Notes under the pieces: model-generated
What the model was told of the DNA's origin: nothing
The model's input: only the letters and a program-made list of their open reading frames with translations
Database searches by the model: none
Program-made: the position numbers and the translations under genes
Source: Hyphomicrobiales bacterium
GTDB lineage: Bacteria > Pseudomonadota > Alphaproteobacteria > Rhizobiales > OSC116
Length of the DNA stretch: 64,000 bases
Assembly (NCBI GenBank): GCA_002401855.1
Contig: NVUH01000014.1
Span: forward strand, 17,013-81,012
Reading direction: 5' to 3'
Part shown: piece after piece, positions 49,274-60,247 of the stretch
Numbering within the stretch: position 1 is the first letter of the stretch
Layout of the letters: each line of letters starts with the position of its first letter

Positions 49274-51607
49274 CTAAACTTTTGTAAGCTTACGAGTTTT
49301 AGGCGCTGGTAATGATTTCACGCTTGGTTCGATGGCGAATATCAACCGCTTTTCTTTACCAGGGCTGAGCGAAATACGCACATTACCGCCAGATTTTAAT
49401 TTACCAAACAGCAATTCATCGGCCAGAGGTTTCTTGATATATTCTTGTATCACCCGAGCAAGCGGTCTGGCACCGTTAGAACGATCAAACCCACGATCAG
49501 CCAACCATTTATTTGCACCGTCAGTTAACGACAAAGTTACATTTCTACTAGCAAGTTGTTGTTCTAATTCAAGAATAAATTTTTCCACTACCCGATAAAT
49601 CACTTTTTCCGATAACGGAGCAAAATTAATTGTGGCATCCAAACGGTTTCTAAATTCAGGCGTAAACAGGCGTTTAATCGCCTCTTCGTTATTACCAGTA
49701 TCAGCTGTAGATTGAGTAAAGCCAATGGTTTCTTTTTCAAGATCGCTAGCGCCCGCATTTGAGGTCATCACCAAAATTACATTACTAAAGTCAATTGTCT
49801 TACCGCTATTATCGGTTAATTTACCATAATCCATCACTTGAAGTAAAATGTTGTAAATATCAGGATGGGCTTTTTCTATCTCATCCAGCAACAACACACA
49901 ATGCGGATTCTGATCGATTTTATCAGACAACAAACCGCCCTGTTCAAACCCAACATAACCTGGAGGCGCGCCAATAAGCCGCGCGACCGCATGGGCTTCC
50001 ATATATTCCGACATATCAAAGCGCATCAATTCAACGCCCAATAAATCGGCCAATTGTTTGCACACTTCAGTCTTACCAACACCTGTTGGGCCAGTGAACA
50101 GATAATTGCCAATGGGCTTGCCAGGTTCACGCAAGCCAGCACGCGAAAGCTTAATCGCACTGCACAATTGCTCAATCGCCTCGTTTTGCCCGAACACCCG
50201 TCGTGACATATTTTTCTCTAGATGACGTAACAGATCAGCATCAGATTTATTGATATTTTTCTCTGGAATGCGTGCCAGCACGGCAAATACTTTTTCAATC
50301 TCTTTAAGGCCGACAACCTTTTTACGCTCATCAACCGGCAATATAGTTTGTGCTGCTGCAGCTTCATCAATCACATCAATGGCTTTATCGGGCAAGCGTT
50401 TATCTTGCATATACCGATCAGACAGTTCGACCGCTGCCACCAAGGCTTCTTCACTAAATTTTATATTATGAAAATCTTCAAAATAAGTTTTCAAACCTTT
50501 GAGGATGGCAATGCTGTCGGCAACCGAAGGTTCTTTAATGTCAATTTTTTGAAAACGCCGCACCAAAGCCGCATCTTTTTCAAAATGCTGGCGATATTCT
50601 TTATAAGTGGTTGAGCCAATGCATTTTAGCTCACCTTTTTGCAAAGCAGGTTTTAATAAATTAGAAGCATCCATTGAGCCGCCAGAAGTCGAACCTGCAC
50701 CAATAATGGTGTGGATTTCATCGACAAACAAAATGGCATTTTGTTTCTCTTTAATTGCTGTCACAACCGCTTTAAGCCGTTCTTCAAAATCACCCCTAAA
50801 GCGGGTTCCTGCCAATAACGACCCCATATCCAATTGATAAATAACCGAATTTTCAAGAATTTCAGGCACATCACCATCAACAATAAGTTTGGCTAAGCCT
50901 TCGGCAATGGCGGTTTTACCCACCCCAGGATCACCCACCAATAACGGGTTATTCTTACGGCGACGGCAAATAATTTGCATCATCCGCTTCACTTCCATAT
51001 CCCGACCAATCAACGGATCAATTTTACCTTCTTCCGCCAACACATTTAAATTGACGCAAAATTCACTGAGCGGTGATTTTTTCTTGTCTTTTTCAACGCC
51101 TTCTTCGCCTGACATATTCTCATCTTCAGCTTCGTTGCCCTTAATTGCCATACCTTCAGATAATTCTGGCCGTTTGGCGATGCCATGCGAAATGAATTTA
51201 ACAATATCAAGCCGCGTCACTCCCATTTTTTCGAGGAAATAAACCGCATGGCAATCTTGCTCGGAAAATAGCGACACCAACACCGTGGCGCCTGTCACCT
51301 CATCTTGCCCAGATGATTGCACTTGAATGATTGCACGTTGCAACACCCGATGAAAAGCCGCAGTTGGTTGGCTATCACCATCGCCGTCAAACAATATGTC
51401 ATCCAGCTCATCTTCTAAATATTGCGTAAGATCTTTGCGCAAAGCAATAAAGTCAACGTCACAAGCAAATAGCACAGCGACCGCATCTTGCTCGGACAAT
51501 AATGCCAGCATTAAATGCTCTAAAGTGACATATTCATGCTTATGCTTAAGCGCCAATGCCAAAGCATCGTGAATGGTTTTTTCTAGGCTTACTGTAAATG
51601 CAGTCAT
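49274..51607 (-). CDS. clpA: ATP-dependent Clp protease ATPase subunit ClpA
   Basis: The 777-residue AAA+ unfoldase feeds ClpP. It has the N-domain, D1 Walker A GDPGVGKT (about 225-232), D2 Walker A GPTGVGKT (about 508), the pore motif GYVGFEQGG and the ClpP-binding loop IGFTQS. The gene follows clpS, as is usual in alphaproteobacteria. Confidence 0.97.
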   Translation of the reverse strand: MTAFTVSLEKTIHDALALALKHKHEYVTLEHLMLALLSEQDAVAVLFACDVDFIALRKDLTQYLEDELDDILFDGDGDSQPTAAFHRVLQRAIIQVQSSGQDEVTGATVLVSLFSEQDCHAVYFLEKMGVTRLDIVKFISHGIAKRPELSEGMAIKGNEAEDENMSGEEGVEKDKKKSPLSEFCVNLNVLAEEGKIDPLIGRDMEVKRMMQIICRRRKNNPLLVGDPGVGKTAIAEGLAKLIVDGDVPEILENSVIYQLDMGSLLAGTRFRGDFEERLKAVVTAIKEKQNAILFVDEIHTIIGAGSTSGGSMDASNLLKPALQKGELKCIGSTTYKEYRQHFEKDAALVRRFQKIDIKEPSVADSIAILKGLKTYFEDFHNIKFSEEALVAAVELSDRYMQDKRLPDKAIDVIDEAAAAQTILPVDERKKVVGLKEIEKVFAVLARIPEKNINKSDADLLRHLEKNMSRRVFGQNEAIEQLCSAIKLSRAGLREPGKPIGNYLFTGPTGVGKTEVCKQLADLLGVELMRFDMSEYMEAHAVARLIGAPPGYVGFEQGGLLSDKIDQNPHCVLLLDEIEKAHPDIYNILLQVMDYGKLTDNSGKTIDFSNVILVMTSNAGASDLEKETIGFTQSTADTGNNEEAIKRLFTPEFRNRLDATINFAPLSEKVIYRVVEKFILELEQQLASRNVTLSLTDGANKWLADRGFDRSNGARPLARVIQEYIKKPLADELLFGKLKSGGNVRISLSPGKEKRLIFAIEPSVKSLPAPKTRKLTKV

Positions 51608-51694
51608 ACGAGTCTCTTTCCAGTTACCTCTAAATCTAATTACTAATTCAAAAATATCAATAAAACTATTTGTGATTATGTAAATAAATCAGTT

Positions 51695-52012
51695 TTATTC
51701 AGATTCCATAATACATTGTAATGGAAATTCCTCGGCCTCAGCCGACAATAGCACTTGATGTACCTTCATTTCTGCGATTTCAAACGGATAAACGCCGCAA
51801 ACGCCGACGCCTTTTTTATGCACATGCAACATAATTTCATAAGCTTGTTCTACCGACTTATTAAAGAAGTTCTCCAATACATAAGTCACAAATTCTTGAG
51901 TCGTAAAGTCATCATTCAACAACAACACTTTATATAGTTTTGGTTTTTGGGTCTGTTGATTCTCCTTTAAAAAGGTATCATCATCTAATTCATATTCAAA
52001 ATCTTTACCCAT
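51695..52012 (-). CDS. clpS: ClpS adaptor protein
   Basis: From ATG 52012 (GAGAGG upstream) the 105-residue protein is the N-end-rule adaptor of Clp[22 protein letters not shown] with the binding Asn-Asp, then [13 protein letters not shown] and [11 protein letters not shown]. The longer frame from 52057 lacks a good start. Confidence 0.93.
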   Translation of the reverse strand: MGKDFEYELDDDTFLKENQQTQKPKLYKVLLLNDDFTTQEFVTYVLENFFNKSVEQAYEIMLHVHKKGVGVCGVYPFEIAEMKVHQVLLSAEAEEFPLQCIMESE

Positions 52013-52290
52013 AGGCCTCTCGAAATTATAGCACCGCTCAAGCGATTTTATCAACAATTTTGCTCACATTAAAGTTAATTTAGTCGCAAACTAAATATAA
52101 ATTGGCATGAAATCGTAATAAAACAAGGCCAAAATGTTACATTGTTCGATTTCGATACACTTATAGCCGATAAAAATACTTTTAAAAGAAATTTTTACTG
52201 TTTGGTAAGTCTAGATTGATACTATCTGTTTACGTTGAGTTTTGTGGTATGTGTTTATGCCCCCATCATTTGTTGAGTAAGAGTATGTGT

Positions 52291-53838
52291 ATGCGTTTTT
52301 TAACCAGAATTGTTAAAAATAAATTTAAGTTATTATCGACCATAACGTTAGCCATTTTCCTGTCGATTGCCTCCATCCAAAGCGTCAATGCTTATACCAA
52401 GCCTCGATATTCATCAGTGGTGATTGATGTCAACACTGGCCGCACCATTTATTCCAGAAATGCCACAAGCGCTCGATACCCAGCTTCGCTGACAAAAATT
52501 ATGACATTATATATGCTGTTTTCAGAATTGAAAAAAGGCAAAGTAAAAAAGTGGACAAAACTGCCTGTATCTCGCCATGCCACCCGCCAAGAGCCATCTA
52601 AATTAAACCTTAAAAAAGGTGAGTGGATTACCGTTGAAGATGCCATTAAAGCCTTAGTGACAAAATCTGCCAACGATGTGGCGGTGGTAATTGCTGAATA
52701 TATTGGTGGCACTGAAAACCGTTTTGCGACACAAATGACCAGCACCGCTCGTTCATTGGGTATGAAGCAAACAGTTTTTAAAAATGCTTCTGGCCTACCC
52801 GACAAAGCTCAAGTGACAACCGCCAAAGATATGGCAATCTTGGGCATTAAAATTCAAGCTCATTTTCCAGTTTATTACCAATATTTCAAAACCCGCTCTT
52901 TTAAATATAAAGGTCGTGTTTATGGCAATCACAACAAATTGCTGGGTAAATATAAAGGCGTTGATGGCATTAAAACTGGCTACACCAGAGCCAGCGGCTT
53001 TAACCTTGTAAGCTCGGTAAAACGCAACGGCAAAAATGTTGTGGCTGTGGTGATTGGCGGCAAAACAGGCGCTTCGCGCGATGCCCATATGAGACAATTG
53101 CTCGACAAAGCCATGCCCAAACTGGCAGTTAGAAAATCCCCCCCCAAAGCTGTGGCGCGCTCGCGCATTGTAGTGGCCAATGCCCCCAAGCCCAAACGCC
53201 CCGTATTTGCCCAAACAACCAAGCAAGTGGTCGCCAGCAACAACAAAATGCAGGCACGCATAATGCCCATGCCGAAAATGTTGCAAAATCTAACCTCTAG
53301 CGATGTTGCCTTTAAAAAAGACATGGCGTTTAAAACCCAACCTGCAAACCCCACACCGCCATTAGTCGTTGCCACCAATAATGGCAAAGTAAAAAAAGAC
53401 GAAAGCCGTGTGAATTACGCAGCCGCCAATGGCAATTCGTCTTTACCACTTGGTTTCACCCCAACGCTGCACCGCACCAACAAAACCAATTTATCACCCA
53501 TTGGTCAAAAAATCATCTCCATCGCTTCGGCTCGGTTTATTTTGAACCAAAAACCCAAAACCCAAAAAGCACCGATTGTAACGGCCAGCACATTTAAAGA
53601 CGGCTGGGCAGTGCAAGTGGGCGCTTATGCCAACCAAAATGACGCAAAAAAACAGCTCGACCAACTGAATAACATCATGACGCCTTATGACGCTCAATAT
53701 TACATTCCAAGTGTGAAAAAAGGTAGCAAATCCATCTACCGTGCGCGCTTTGCTGGCTTAACCAAAACCTATGCCAAAAAAGCCTGTAGCGCTATTAAAA
53801 GCAAGGGTTACAATTGCTTAGCGCTTAAAAATAATTAG
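52291..53838 (+). CDS. D-alanyl-D-alanine carboxypeptidase with SPOR domain
   Basis: From ATG 52291 the 515-residue protein has a signal peptide (MRFLTRIVKNKFK, hydrophobic core, VNA cleavage) and the penicillin-binding motifs SLTK, SAN and KTG. A Pro/Lys-rich linker leads to a C-terminal SPOR domain (WAVQVGAYANQNDAKKQLD onward) that would target it to septal peptidoglycan. Such DacA-type enzymes trim stem peptides. The fusion with SPOR is common in alphaproteobacteria. Confidence 0.92.
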   Translation: MRFLTRIVKNKFKLLSTITLAIFLSIASIQSVNAYTKPRYSSVVIDVNTGRTIYSRNATSARYPASLTKIMTLYMLFSELKKGKVKKWTKLPVSRHATRQEPSKLNLKKGEWITVEDAIKALVTKSANDVAVVIAEYIGGTENRFATQMTSTARSLGMKQTVFKNASGLPDKAQVTTAKDMAILGIKIQAHFPVYYQYFKTRSFKYKGRVYGNHNKLLGKYKGVDGIKTGYTRASGFNLVSSVKRNGKNVVAVVIGGKTGASRDAHMRQLLDKAMPKLAVRKSPPKAVARSRIVVANAPKPKRPVFAQTTKQVVASNNKMQARIMPMPKMLQNLTSSDVAFKKDMAFKTQPANPTPPLVVATNNGKVKKDESRVNYAAANGNSSLPLGFTPTLHRTNKTNLSPIGQKIISIASARFILNQKPKTQKAPIVTASTFKDGWAVQVGAYANQNDAKKQLDQLNNIMTPYDAQYYIPSVKKGSKSIYRARFAGLTKTYAKKACSAIKSKGYNCLALKNN

Positions 53839-53865
53839 TCATAATTTGTCAGTAATCTCAGCACT

Positions 53866-53903
53866 AAAAACCTCATCAGTACTAATATAGTGATGGGGTT
53901 TTT
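53866..53903. terminator. Bidirectional terminator between convergent genes
   Basis: AAAAACCTCATCA (53866-53878) pairs with TGATGGGGTTTTT (53891-53903). T-runs flank both sides, so it can serve both the carboxypeptidase gene and mipZ, whose stop codon it touches. Confidence 0.8.
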
Positions 53904-54729
53904 ATTTTGAATCTATATATTCAATCAGATCCATAACTTCTTTTTTAGCTTCATTGTGCGAAGCCGTGGCTTTCACACCAGTTTGTTTATCTAGCACATC
54001 AAATACCGATAAGCCCATTGCGTAAAGTTCACGAAAGATAACCCGATCACCGATATTGCTGGCAATTTTTGCACCCAGCTTTTGCGCCAAATTGCTCAGC
54101 GCCATATCCACTTTAATTTTATGTTTGGCACCCAAGCTCGAAACCCGATTTTTAACCAATAACCAAGTGAAACCCTTGCCATCAATATTCTTGCGGCGGG
54201 TTAAACAATCCAACACATATTTACCATAAGGATTGATATGTCTAACCGCAAAGTCTTCATCAACATCGCCCAAAACATTCACATCCAAAAAACCATCATT
54301 AAGTGGCGTGATGAGAATGTCGGCCATACTATGTGCCAGACGGCTTAAATATGTATCACCAGACGGCAAATCTAAAATCAAATAATCTGATATATGTTCA
54401 AGCTTTTCAACCGCGCCAGCAAAGGCCGCAAAATCTTCTTGCTCACGTAAAACTGTGTCTTTGTTTTGGCTTGGCGAAACTGTAAAATATGGCGGTGTGT
54501 AAATATTTTGCCGAGAATTCTGCGCCCAAATTTCGCGATTCTTTAGAAATTTTGAAAAACCAGCAACCCGACCATCAAGATCTATCGCCGCCACACGCAT
54601 GCCTTTGGCTTGCAAACCCAACAATAGATGAATAGCCAGCGTCGTTTTGCCTGTGCCGCCTTTTTCATTGCCCAGTACTATAACCTTCGAGGTGTTATTC
54701 TCAGCAGGCTTCCCCGATGTTATACTCAT
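53902..54729 (-). CDS. mipZ: MipZ-type division-site ATPase
   Basis: The 275-residue ParA-like ATPase has a deviant Walker A (GNEKGGTGKTT, about 21-31), DLDGR after it, and a DLPSGD switch. Sequence around NVLGDVDEDF and GFTWLLVKNRVSSL fits MipZ, which forms a gradient that limits FtsZ in alphaproteobacteria. Confidence 0.88.
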   Translation of the reverse strand: MSITSGKPAENNTSKVIVLGNEKGGTGKTTLAIHLLLGLQAKGMRVAAIDLDGRVAGFSKFLKNREIWAQNSRQNIYTPPYFTVSPSQNKDTVLREQEDFAAFAGAVEKLEHISDYLILDLPSGDTYLSRLAHSMADILITPLNDGFLDVNVLGDVDEDFAVRHINPYGKYVLDCLTRRKNIDGKGFTWLLVKNRVSSLGAKHKIKVDMALSNLAQKLGAKIASNIGDRVIFRELYAMGLSVFDVLDKQTGVKATASHNEAKKEVMDLIEYIDSK

Positions 54730-54794
54730 ATTTGTCTCTAATCTATTCTTTCCACTTACTATTTATGGCAAAAATGCCCAATAGTCCACAAATT

Positions 54795-55229
54795 TCACAA
54801 TAAGCCCAATTCAAACAAAGCATCACGCAGCTCTTGTGGCATATTTTCATCACTTTTTGATGGCATAGCAACATCGGGCGGAGCATCATCTGCTTTTAAA
54901 TAACGCCACCCTTGAAATGGCCGCCTTGGCCATGTAGCGGTTGCATATAAGTGTTTATCAAGAATGATACGACAACGCCTGATGCCATCTTGGCCAATCA
55001 CTTCATCCAACCGCAAAACTTTTTGTCGACATTGAATGATGCCTTTAAACACCCAATAGATAGAGCCACCATCAAGCAGCTCTGCCTCACGTTTGGGCCG
55101 CATCCGCGTGGTATGCCAATGCTCAGCCACCCCATATTCGATAAAATTTTGCGCGCGGCACACCTGCTGCCATTCAAGTAAGCTATAAATGGACTCAGTG
55201 CCAACAGAGAGTTTTATCAAATTAATCAT
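54795..55229 (-). CDS. DUF1489 family protein
   Basis: From ATG 55229 the 144-residue protein starts INLIKLSVGTESI and has GGSIYWVFKGIIQCRQ and RPFQGWRYL, the DUF1489 pattern. This family is mostly alphaproteobacterial and of unknown role. Confidence 0.88.
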   Translation of the reverse strand: MINLIKLSVGTESIYSLLEWQQVCRAQNFIEYGVAEHWHTTRMRPKREAELLDGGSIYWVFKGIIQCRQKVLRLDEVIGQDGIRRCRIILDKHLYATATWPRRPFQGWRYLKADDAPPDVAMPSKSDENMPQELRDALFELGLL

Positions 55230-55362
55230 AATCTTTACTAACCACAATAGGTCTTAAGATCAATAGAAACTATACTGTTATAAGAACAACAGAAATTTGG
55301 CAGGTTGTGTGCCATCGACTTTACAAATGACCTTAAATAAATTGACTTATAAAATTTTATAC

Positions 55363-55378
55363 ATTAGTAATGACTAAT
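55363..55378. promoter_or_regulatory. Candidate ArsR/BigR operator
   Basis: ATTAGT-AATG-ACTAAT is a perfect inverted repeat just upstream of the rhodanese gene and downstream of TTGACT at 55343. ArsR-type regulators bind such sites and repress their own operon. Confidence 0.5.
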
Positions 55379-55399
55379 ATAAAGATTAGAGGAATGTAT

Positions 55400-55795
55400 A
55401 TGCAACAAATCACGCCCCAACAAGCGCAAAAAAAACTAAGCAACGGCGCCATTCTGGTTGATATACGCGAACCTAGTGAAACCGCCAAACAATATATAGA
55501 GGCAGCCGAAAAATGGCCTTTATCTCATATGCCTAACCACAAACCAGACATTAAGCGCAAAAAAGAACTGATATTTTTTTGCCGCTCAGGGGCACGTACG
55601 CAAATGAACGCAAAAAAACTTGATGCATCTTTTCCCAATAGATCCTATATTATGCAAGGTGGCATCAGCGCATGGAGTGGCGCAAAATTACCCACAAAGA
55701 GCCATAAAAATGCCAGTGTTGGTGGTGGTTTAAACAGCAATTACATAATTTTTGGTGCATTATTATTATTTGCATCTTATTATCTGCTAAAATAA
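55400..55795 (+). CDS. Membrane-anchored rhodanese
   Basis: From ATG 55400 (AGAGGAA upstream) the 131-residue protein has a rhodanese domain with active-site Cys in FFCRSGART and the GGISAWSGA end, then a C-terminal membrane segment (about 112-131). It handles sulfane sulfur. The BigR-like regulator gene follows by 42 bases. Confidence 0.9.
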   Translation: MQQITPQQAQKKLSNGAILVDIREPSETAKQYIEAAEKWPLSHMPNHKPDIKRKKELIFFCRSGARTQMNAKKLDASFPNRSYIMQGGISAWSGAKLPTKSHKNASVGGGLNSNYIIFGALLLFASYYLLK

Positions 55796-55837
55796 ACACG
55801 CCCCATTAAATCTGAATGAGATAAACGGAATGAATAT

Positions 55838-56131
55838 ATGAAGTTAGAAGCCTTTATAGACAAAACAGAAGAAGCCTCTAAATTGCTAAAATTATTAGCC
55901 AATGAAAAACGCTTACTCATTCTTTGCAAACTCTCCGAGGTTGAAGAAAGCTCGGTCAGTGATTTATCGCGGCATATTGGCTTAAGCCAATCGGCATTGT
56001 CGCAACATTTAGCCAAAATGCGTGATCAAGATTTGGTCACCACCAGACGCGAGGCACAAACCATCTTTTATCGCATTGACAACCCCGCCATTATTAAAAT
56101 TATGGAAACTTTACACAATATATATTGCTGA
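55838..56131 (+). CDS. ArsR-family regulator of the BigR/SqrR type
   Basis: The 97-residue protein has the winged helix SVSDLSRHIGLSQSALSQHLAKM. Cys30 (LLILCKL) and Cys97 (the last residue, NIYC) lie where BigR/SqrR sense persulfides by forming a tetrasulfide or disulfide. With the rhodanese gene it probably forms a sulfide/persulfide response unit. Confidence 0.82.
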   Translation: MKLEAFIDKTEEASKLLKLLANEKRLLILCKLSEVEESSVSDLSRHIGLSQSALSQHLAKMRDQDLVTTRREAQTIFYRIDNPAIIKIMETLHNIYC

Positions 56132-56152
56132 GATAAGTGCCAATATATTGGC

Positions 56153-57193
56153 CTAAATGCCACTGCGCCGCATGAATGAAATCCAATTTTTGTAACAAAT
56201 TTTATCAATCAACTCAGCACTATAACCCGCCTGTTTGAATCGATTAACTAGGTTGGGTAAATCTGCAGTTGATTGCACTTGGCTCGGCATCGGCGCGCCA
56301 TCAAAATCAGAACCCAAAGCCACACCATCCTCGCCCAATATTTTGAGCATATATTCCACATGTTCAAGCATTAAATCAAGGCTAACATCCTCATCCATAT
56401 CGCCGCTCGCGTTCAAAAATCCAGTGGCATAATTGAGCCCAACAATACCCTTGGTTTCGGCAATGGCAGCAAGCTGTTTGTCTTTTAAATTACGCGCTGT
56501 TTTGCATAGTTCATAAATGTTGGAATGGGTCGCCATTAATGGATTGTCACTATATTTTGCCACATCCCAAAAACCTTTTTCATTTAAATGCGAAAGATCG
56601 ACCAAGATATTCATTTGATTACAAATTTTGATCAATTCTATACCAACATCCGACAGACCTGCCCCCGTATCTGGCTCACCAGGAAAATCAAATGGCACAC
56701 CCACCCCGAATATATTGTCACGGCTCCACACAGGGCCTAATGAGCGCAAGCCCGCAGCGTACAATAATTCTAACGAATTAAAATTACGGTCAATCGCCTC
56801 ACAACCTTCAATATGTAACATGATGCCCATTTTATGCGCTTCAGCTGCTGCATTTAGCTCATCCGCTGTTTTGCAGATCACCACATAGCCATCGCTCGCC
56901 CGCTCTAGGCGATAAGCCGCAGCCAACATGGCAGAAACCTTATCTAAACTCACACGATAGTCATAATTATCATGCGGTTGGCCACCCACAGGCATTTCGG
57001 CTGCACCCAACGGCTCATTGCTAGTATACATAGCAAATAGGCCACCACAAAAACCGCCCTGCTTGGCTTTAACCGCATCAATATTTAAGCTATCTTGTTG
57101 TTCGAAAAAATTTAATGCTTGGCCTTTGGCAAATTCGGCCTCAAGCTTCCATAAAACATCATTATGGCCATCGAGTATAATTTGTTTGCTCAT
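56153..57193 (-). CDS. Membrane dipeptidase (renal dipeptidase family)
   Basis: The 346-residue zinc enzyme has DGHNDVLW at the start, HIEGCEAI, SLGPVWSRDN, DLSHLNEKGFWD, THSN and GSDFDGA, all family motifs. It cleaves dipeptides, often with D-residues. No signal peptide is seen, so it is probably cytoplasmic. Confidence 0.94.
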   Translation of the reverse strand: MSKQIILDGHNDVLWKLEAEFAKGQALNFFEQQDSLNIDAVKAKQGGFCGGLFAMYTSNEPLGAAEMPVGGQPHDNYDYRVSLDKVSAMLAAAYRLERASDGYVVICKTADELNAAAEAHKMGIMLHIEGCEAIDRNFNSLELLYAAGLRSLGPVWSRDNIFGVGVPFDFPGEPDTGAGLSDVGIELIKICNQMNILVDLSHLNEKGFWDVAKYSDNPLMATHSNIYELCKTARNLKDKQLAAIAETKGIVGLNYATGFLNASGDMDEDVSLDLMLEHVEYMLKILGEDGVALGSDFDGAPMPSQVQSTADLPNLVNRFKQAGYSAELIDKICYKNWISFMRRSGI

Positions 57194-57312
57194 TTTAACA
57201 TCCTTTTTTTTGCAGCTTATCGCAAAACTTAAGCAGATAAAACATCAATATTATTGAATATTCTTAACCAAGCAGATGGCCTATAAAAGCTTATCAAACT
57301 GAGGTTTATCGT

Positions 57313-58269
57313 ATGGCAAATTCATCCATCCCCAAATCCATCAGCGCGCCGAGCGCAATCGACATTGGGCTCATCCTGCTTTGTGCGCTCATTTGGGCGT
57401 CCGCATTCATCGGCATAAAAATAGCAGTAGTGGATTTTCAACCAATTATGGTGGCTTTTAGCCGTGTTTCCATAGGGTCTTTATTGCTGTTTTTTTATGT
57501 CTGGTTACAGCCTTTATTCAAACGCCAAACATCTTGGCCGACAGGCCGTGCCAACTGGGTGAAATTATGCTTCATTGCCATTCTATACACCGCTGTGCCT
57601 TTTTCGTTAATCAGCTGGGGGCAGCAATATGTCAGTGCCTCCCTCACCTCTATCATCATGGGTTCATCGCCGTTAATTGGTTTCATCATCGCACATTTCA
57701 CCACCCGAGATGAAAAGTTAAACAGGTATAAATTCATGGCACTCATCACGGGTTTACTTGGGGTTTATCTGGCAGTGGATTTTAGCGGCAATGAAGGATT
57801 AACATCGGGCATCTGGGGGATTATTGCTATTTTTGCGGCATTGATCTGCTACTCTGTTTCAGGCCTCATCACTCGCAGCCTTACCAATGGCTCGACCGAG
57901 AATATCAGCGCCGCCGTATTGGGCTTAGCCACCATGTTTTTGATACCCGCTCTGTTCATTTCTGGCCAATATCCAAGTGATTTTGACAATCTGAGCAACG
58001 ATGCTATTTGGGCATTAATCTATTTGGGCTTGTTCCCAACCGGCGTGGCGTATTTAATCCGTTTTCATTTAATTCTGAAAATTGGCTTTACGGCTTTTCT
58101 GACCAGTATTTTCTTCATCCCAATATTCGGGGTGTTTTTATCCGCATTATTGCTAGGAGAAGAACTGACAATGAAAATATTCTTAGCGCTAAGCATACTT
58201 GTCGCATCATTATTCATTTCGCGTTTGGGCAATAAAAAATTAAAGCAGAAACGCGCTGGCCAAGCTTAG
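57313..58269 (+). CDS. EamA-family (DMT) transporter
   Basis: The 318-residue protein has ten predicted membrane segments in two EamA repeats, starting LILLCALIWASAFIGIKIA. Substrate is unknown. Its 3' end overlaps the convergent mgtE gene by 30 bases. Confidence 0.92.
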   Translation: MANSSIPKSISAPSAIDIGLILLCALIWASAFIGIKIAVVDFQPIMVAFSRVSIGSLLLFFYVWLQPLFKRQTSWPTGRANWVKLCFIAILYTAVPFSLISWGQQYVSASLTSIIMGSSPLIGFIIAHFTTRDEKLNRYKFMALITGLLGVYLAVDFSGNEGLTSGIWGIIAIFAALICYSVSGLITRSLTNGSTENISAAVLGLATMFLIPALFISGQYPSDFDNLSNDAIWALIYLGLFPTGVAYLIRFHLILKIGFTAFLTSIFFIPIFGVFLSALLLGEELTMKIFLALSILVASLFISRLGNKKLKQKRAGQA

Positions 58270-59661
58270 AAAAGCGATAAAGCCAACAACATCAGTAACT
58301 GTGGTTAAAAACACCGATGAAGCCAAAGCAGGGTCTGCGCCCAGTTTCTCCAGACTAACAGGGATGAGAATGCCTGCCAAAGCAGCAATCAGCATATTCA
58401 AGATCATCGCCACAAAAATAACCACCGATAACCCAAGCGAATTGAACCAAAAATAGGTGACCACGCCAATGATGATAGCAAACAATATGCCATTAATGCC
58501 GCCGACCAATATCTCTCTGGTCACCACCCGCAACATGTTATAGGCGGTTAACTCACGCGTTGCGATGGCGCGCACCGTCACCGTCATGGTTTGAGTGCCC
58601 GCATTGCCGCCCATTGAGGCAACAATCGGCATCAGCACCGCAAGCGACACCATTTGCTCGATGGTCGCATCAAACATGCCAATGACCATAGACGCAAGAA
58701 TGGCGGTGAGTAAATTAACAAACAACCAAACAAACCGTGCTTTGCTGGTGCTTATAACTGTATCTGACAAAGATTCATCAGCACCAACACCGGCCAACAA
58801 GCTCATATCTTCTTCGGCCTCTTCGCGGATCACATCAACCACGTCATCAATCGTCACCACACCAACCAAGCGTTCGCCTTCATCAATAACCGGGGCTGAA
58901 ATTAAATTATAACGCTCAAATTGCAGTGCGACTTCTTCTTGATCATCCAACACATTAACCGTAAGGTCACCATCATCCATGAGTTTTTCAATGGTAATTT
59001 TTTCTGAAGAACGCACCAACACATCAAGCGGCACACTGCCAAGATAATGAAAATTGGCATCAGTAATGAAAATTTCAAAAAACTCATCTGGCAAATTTTC
59101 ATCTTCACGAATGAACGCCATAACTCTATCAACCGACCAAAAAGGTGGCACCGAGATAAAGGAGTTTTGCATCAACCGTCCAGCACTATCCTCTGGGTAA
59201 TCAAGCCCGCGCTCAAGCACACGCCGCTCATATACCGGGATATGCGCAAGAATTTCAGCCGCTTCTTCTTGATCCAAATCTTCAAGAACATGAATTTGGT
59301 CATCCGAATCAAGTTCTCTCAATTCTTCGGCGATATAATTATTAGGCAGCAATTCGATCAATTCATCACGAATAGATTCATCAAGTTCCGTAAGCACCGA
59401 AAAATCAAATCCCGTGCCCATAAGCCGAAAAAAATCTAACCGTGTTGCAGGTTTTAAGATCTCGATAAAGTCGGCTAAATCGGCATCATGCATGTCCACC
59501 ACTAGAGGCTTCAAACGCGCCACATCATTATCTTCAATGCAAAGAGTAACCGCATCAATAAATTCGGCCGACAAACGCTCTTCTTCATCACGAATTTCAA
59601 TTTCAAGAAGATTTGTAACCATAACTTCACCAATCTGTCGGATTTTCTCTAAACTAGACAA
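58240..59661 (-). CDS. mgtE: Magnesium transporter MgtE
   Basis: The 473-residue protein has the MgtE N-domain (helical superhelix, residues about 30-150), two CBS domains (LMQNSFISVPPFW, ISAPVIDEGERLVGVVTIDDV), and a five-segment membrane domain with SMGGNAGTQT. It is a gated Mg2+ channel. Confidence 0.95.
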   Translation of the reverse strand: MSSLEKIRQIGEVMVTNLLEIEIRDEEERLSAEFIDAVTLCIEDNDVARLKPLVVDMHDADLADFIEILKPATRLDFFRLMGTGFDFSVLTELDESIRDELIELLPNNYIAEELRELDSDDQIHVLEDLDQEEAAEILAHIPVYERRVLERGLDYPEDSAGRLMQNSFISVPPFWSVDRVMAFIREDENLPDEFFEIFITDANFHYLGSVPLDVLVRSSEKITIEKLMDDGDLTVNVLDDQEEVALQFERYNLISAPVIDEGERLVGVVTIDDVVDVIREEAEEDMSLLAGVGADESLSDTVISTSKARFVWLFVNLLTAILASMVIGMFDATIEQMVSLAVLMPIVASMGGNAGTQTMTVTVRAIATRELTAYNMLRVVTREILVGGINGILFAIIIGVVTYFWFNSLGLSVVIFVAMILNMLIAALAGILIPVSLEKLGADPALASSVFLTTVTDVVGFIAFLSLASAFLL

Positions 59662-60247
59662 TCAATAATAATATTCAATGAATATTGCTGGCAATTTGTA
59701 CCAATTTTTAAGCATTTAACAATTGCACACAGTCTTATCACTTTATCATCGCAGTTGAACCACGATTTAAGTATATTTTCACCAAGATTTGCTTCAAATT
59801 TTCAACACTGAGAACCAAATTAATTGTGTAATTAGCACTATCTCATTGATAGTATAATAAAAATTACAAACACCAATACCCCAACTCGTGTGTAACAGCT
59901 TTACCAACCCCACAATGAACACTGCCAAACCAGCTGCAGCCCAGATATAGCCGAGCAAGTAAAAGAACTACCTGATAACAACAAAAATAGCTTTGACGAA
60001 AAAATGGTGTCCCTCTTCCGTCAGCAAGTAATAAAAAGAGGTGTTGAAAAGTAATCAGAAAAACACCAAGAACTAGTTTGCAGGGATTTCGCATTTCAGC
60101 AATTCACCCCCATCTTAACCCAAGCCTCTCCGTCGATAGCATCAAATCTAATGATTTGAACCGCAATATACTGTACAAAAAAATGCAAACCATCACTTTT
60201 CTCTTGAAATGGCTCACGGCTATTGATATATCACCACTTGACCTTGT
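59662..60247. other. Intergenic stretch before tRNA-Leu
   Basis: About 590 bases without an intact gene. It holds a probable gene remnant at 59915-60054 and the promoter region of mgtE. Nothing else is recognised. Confidence 0.5.
59915..60054 (+). pseudogene. Remnant of a small gene with a 2-base insertion
   Basis: MNTAKPAAAQI is followed by a stop, but skipping two bases (TA within ATATA at 59945-59949) continues as AEQVKELPDNNKNSFDEKM and on to VEK-stop. Joined, this gives a plausible 45-residue protein. It could also be chance, since no ribosome site is clear. Confidence 0.3.

Noticed and set aside
59864..60094. 76-residue minus-strand frame between mgtE and tRNA-Leu
   Set aside because: It has no ribosome site or family pattern, and the plus strand shows a better, though broken, coding pattern.
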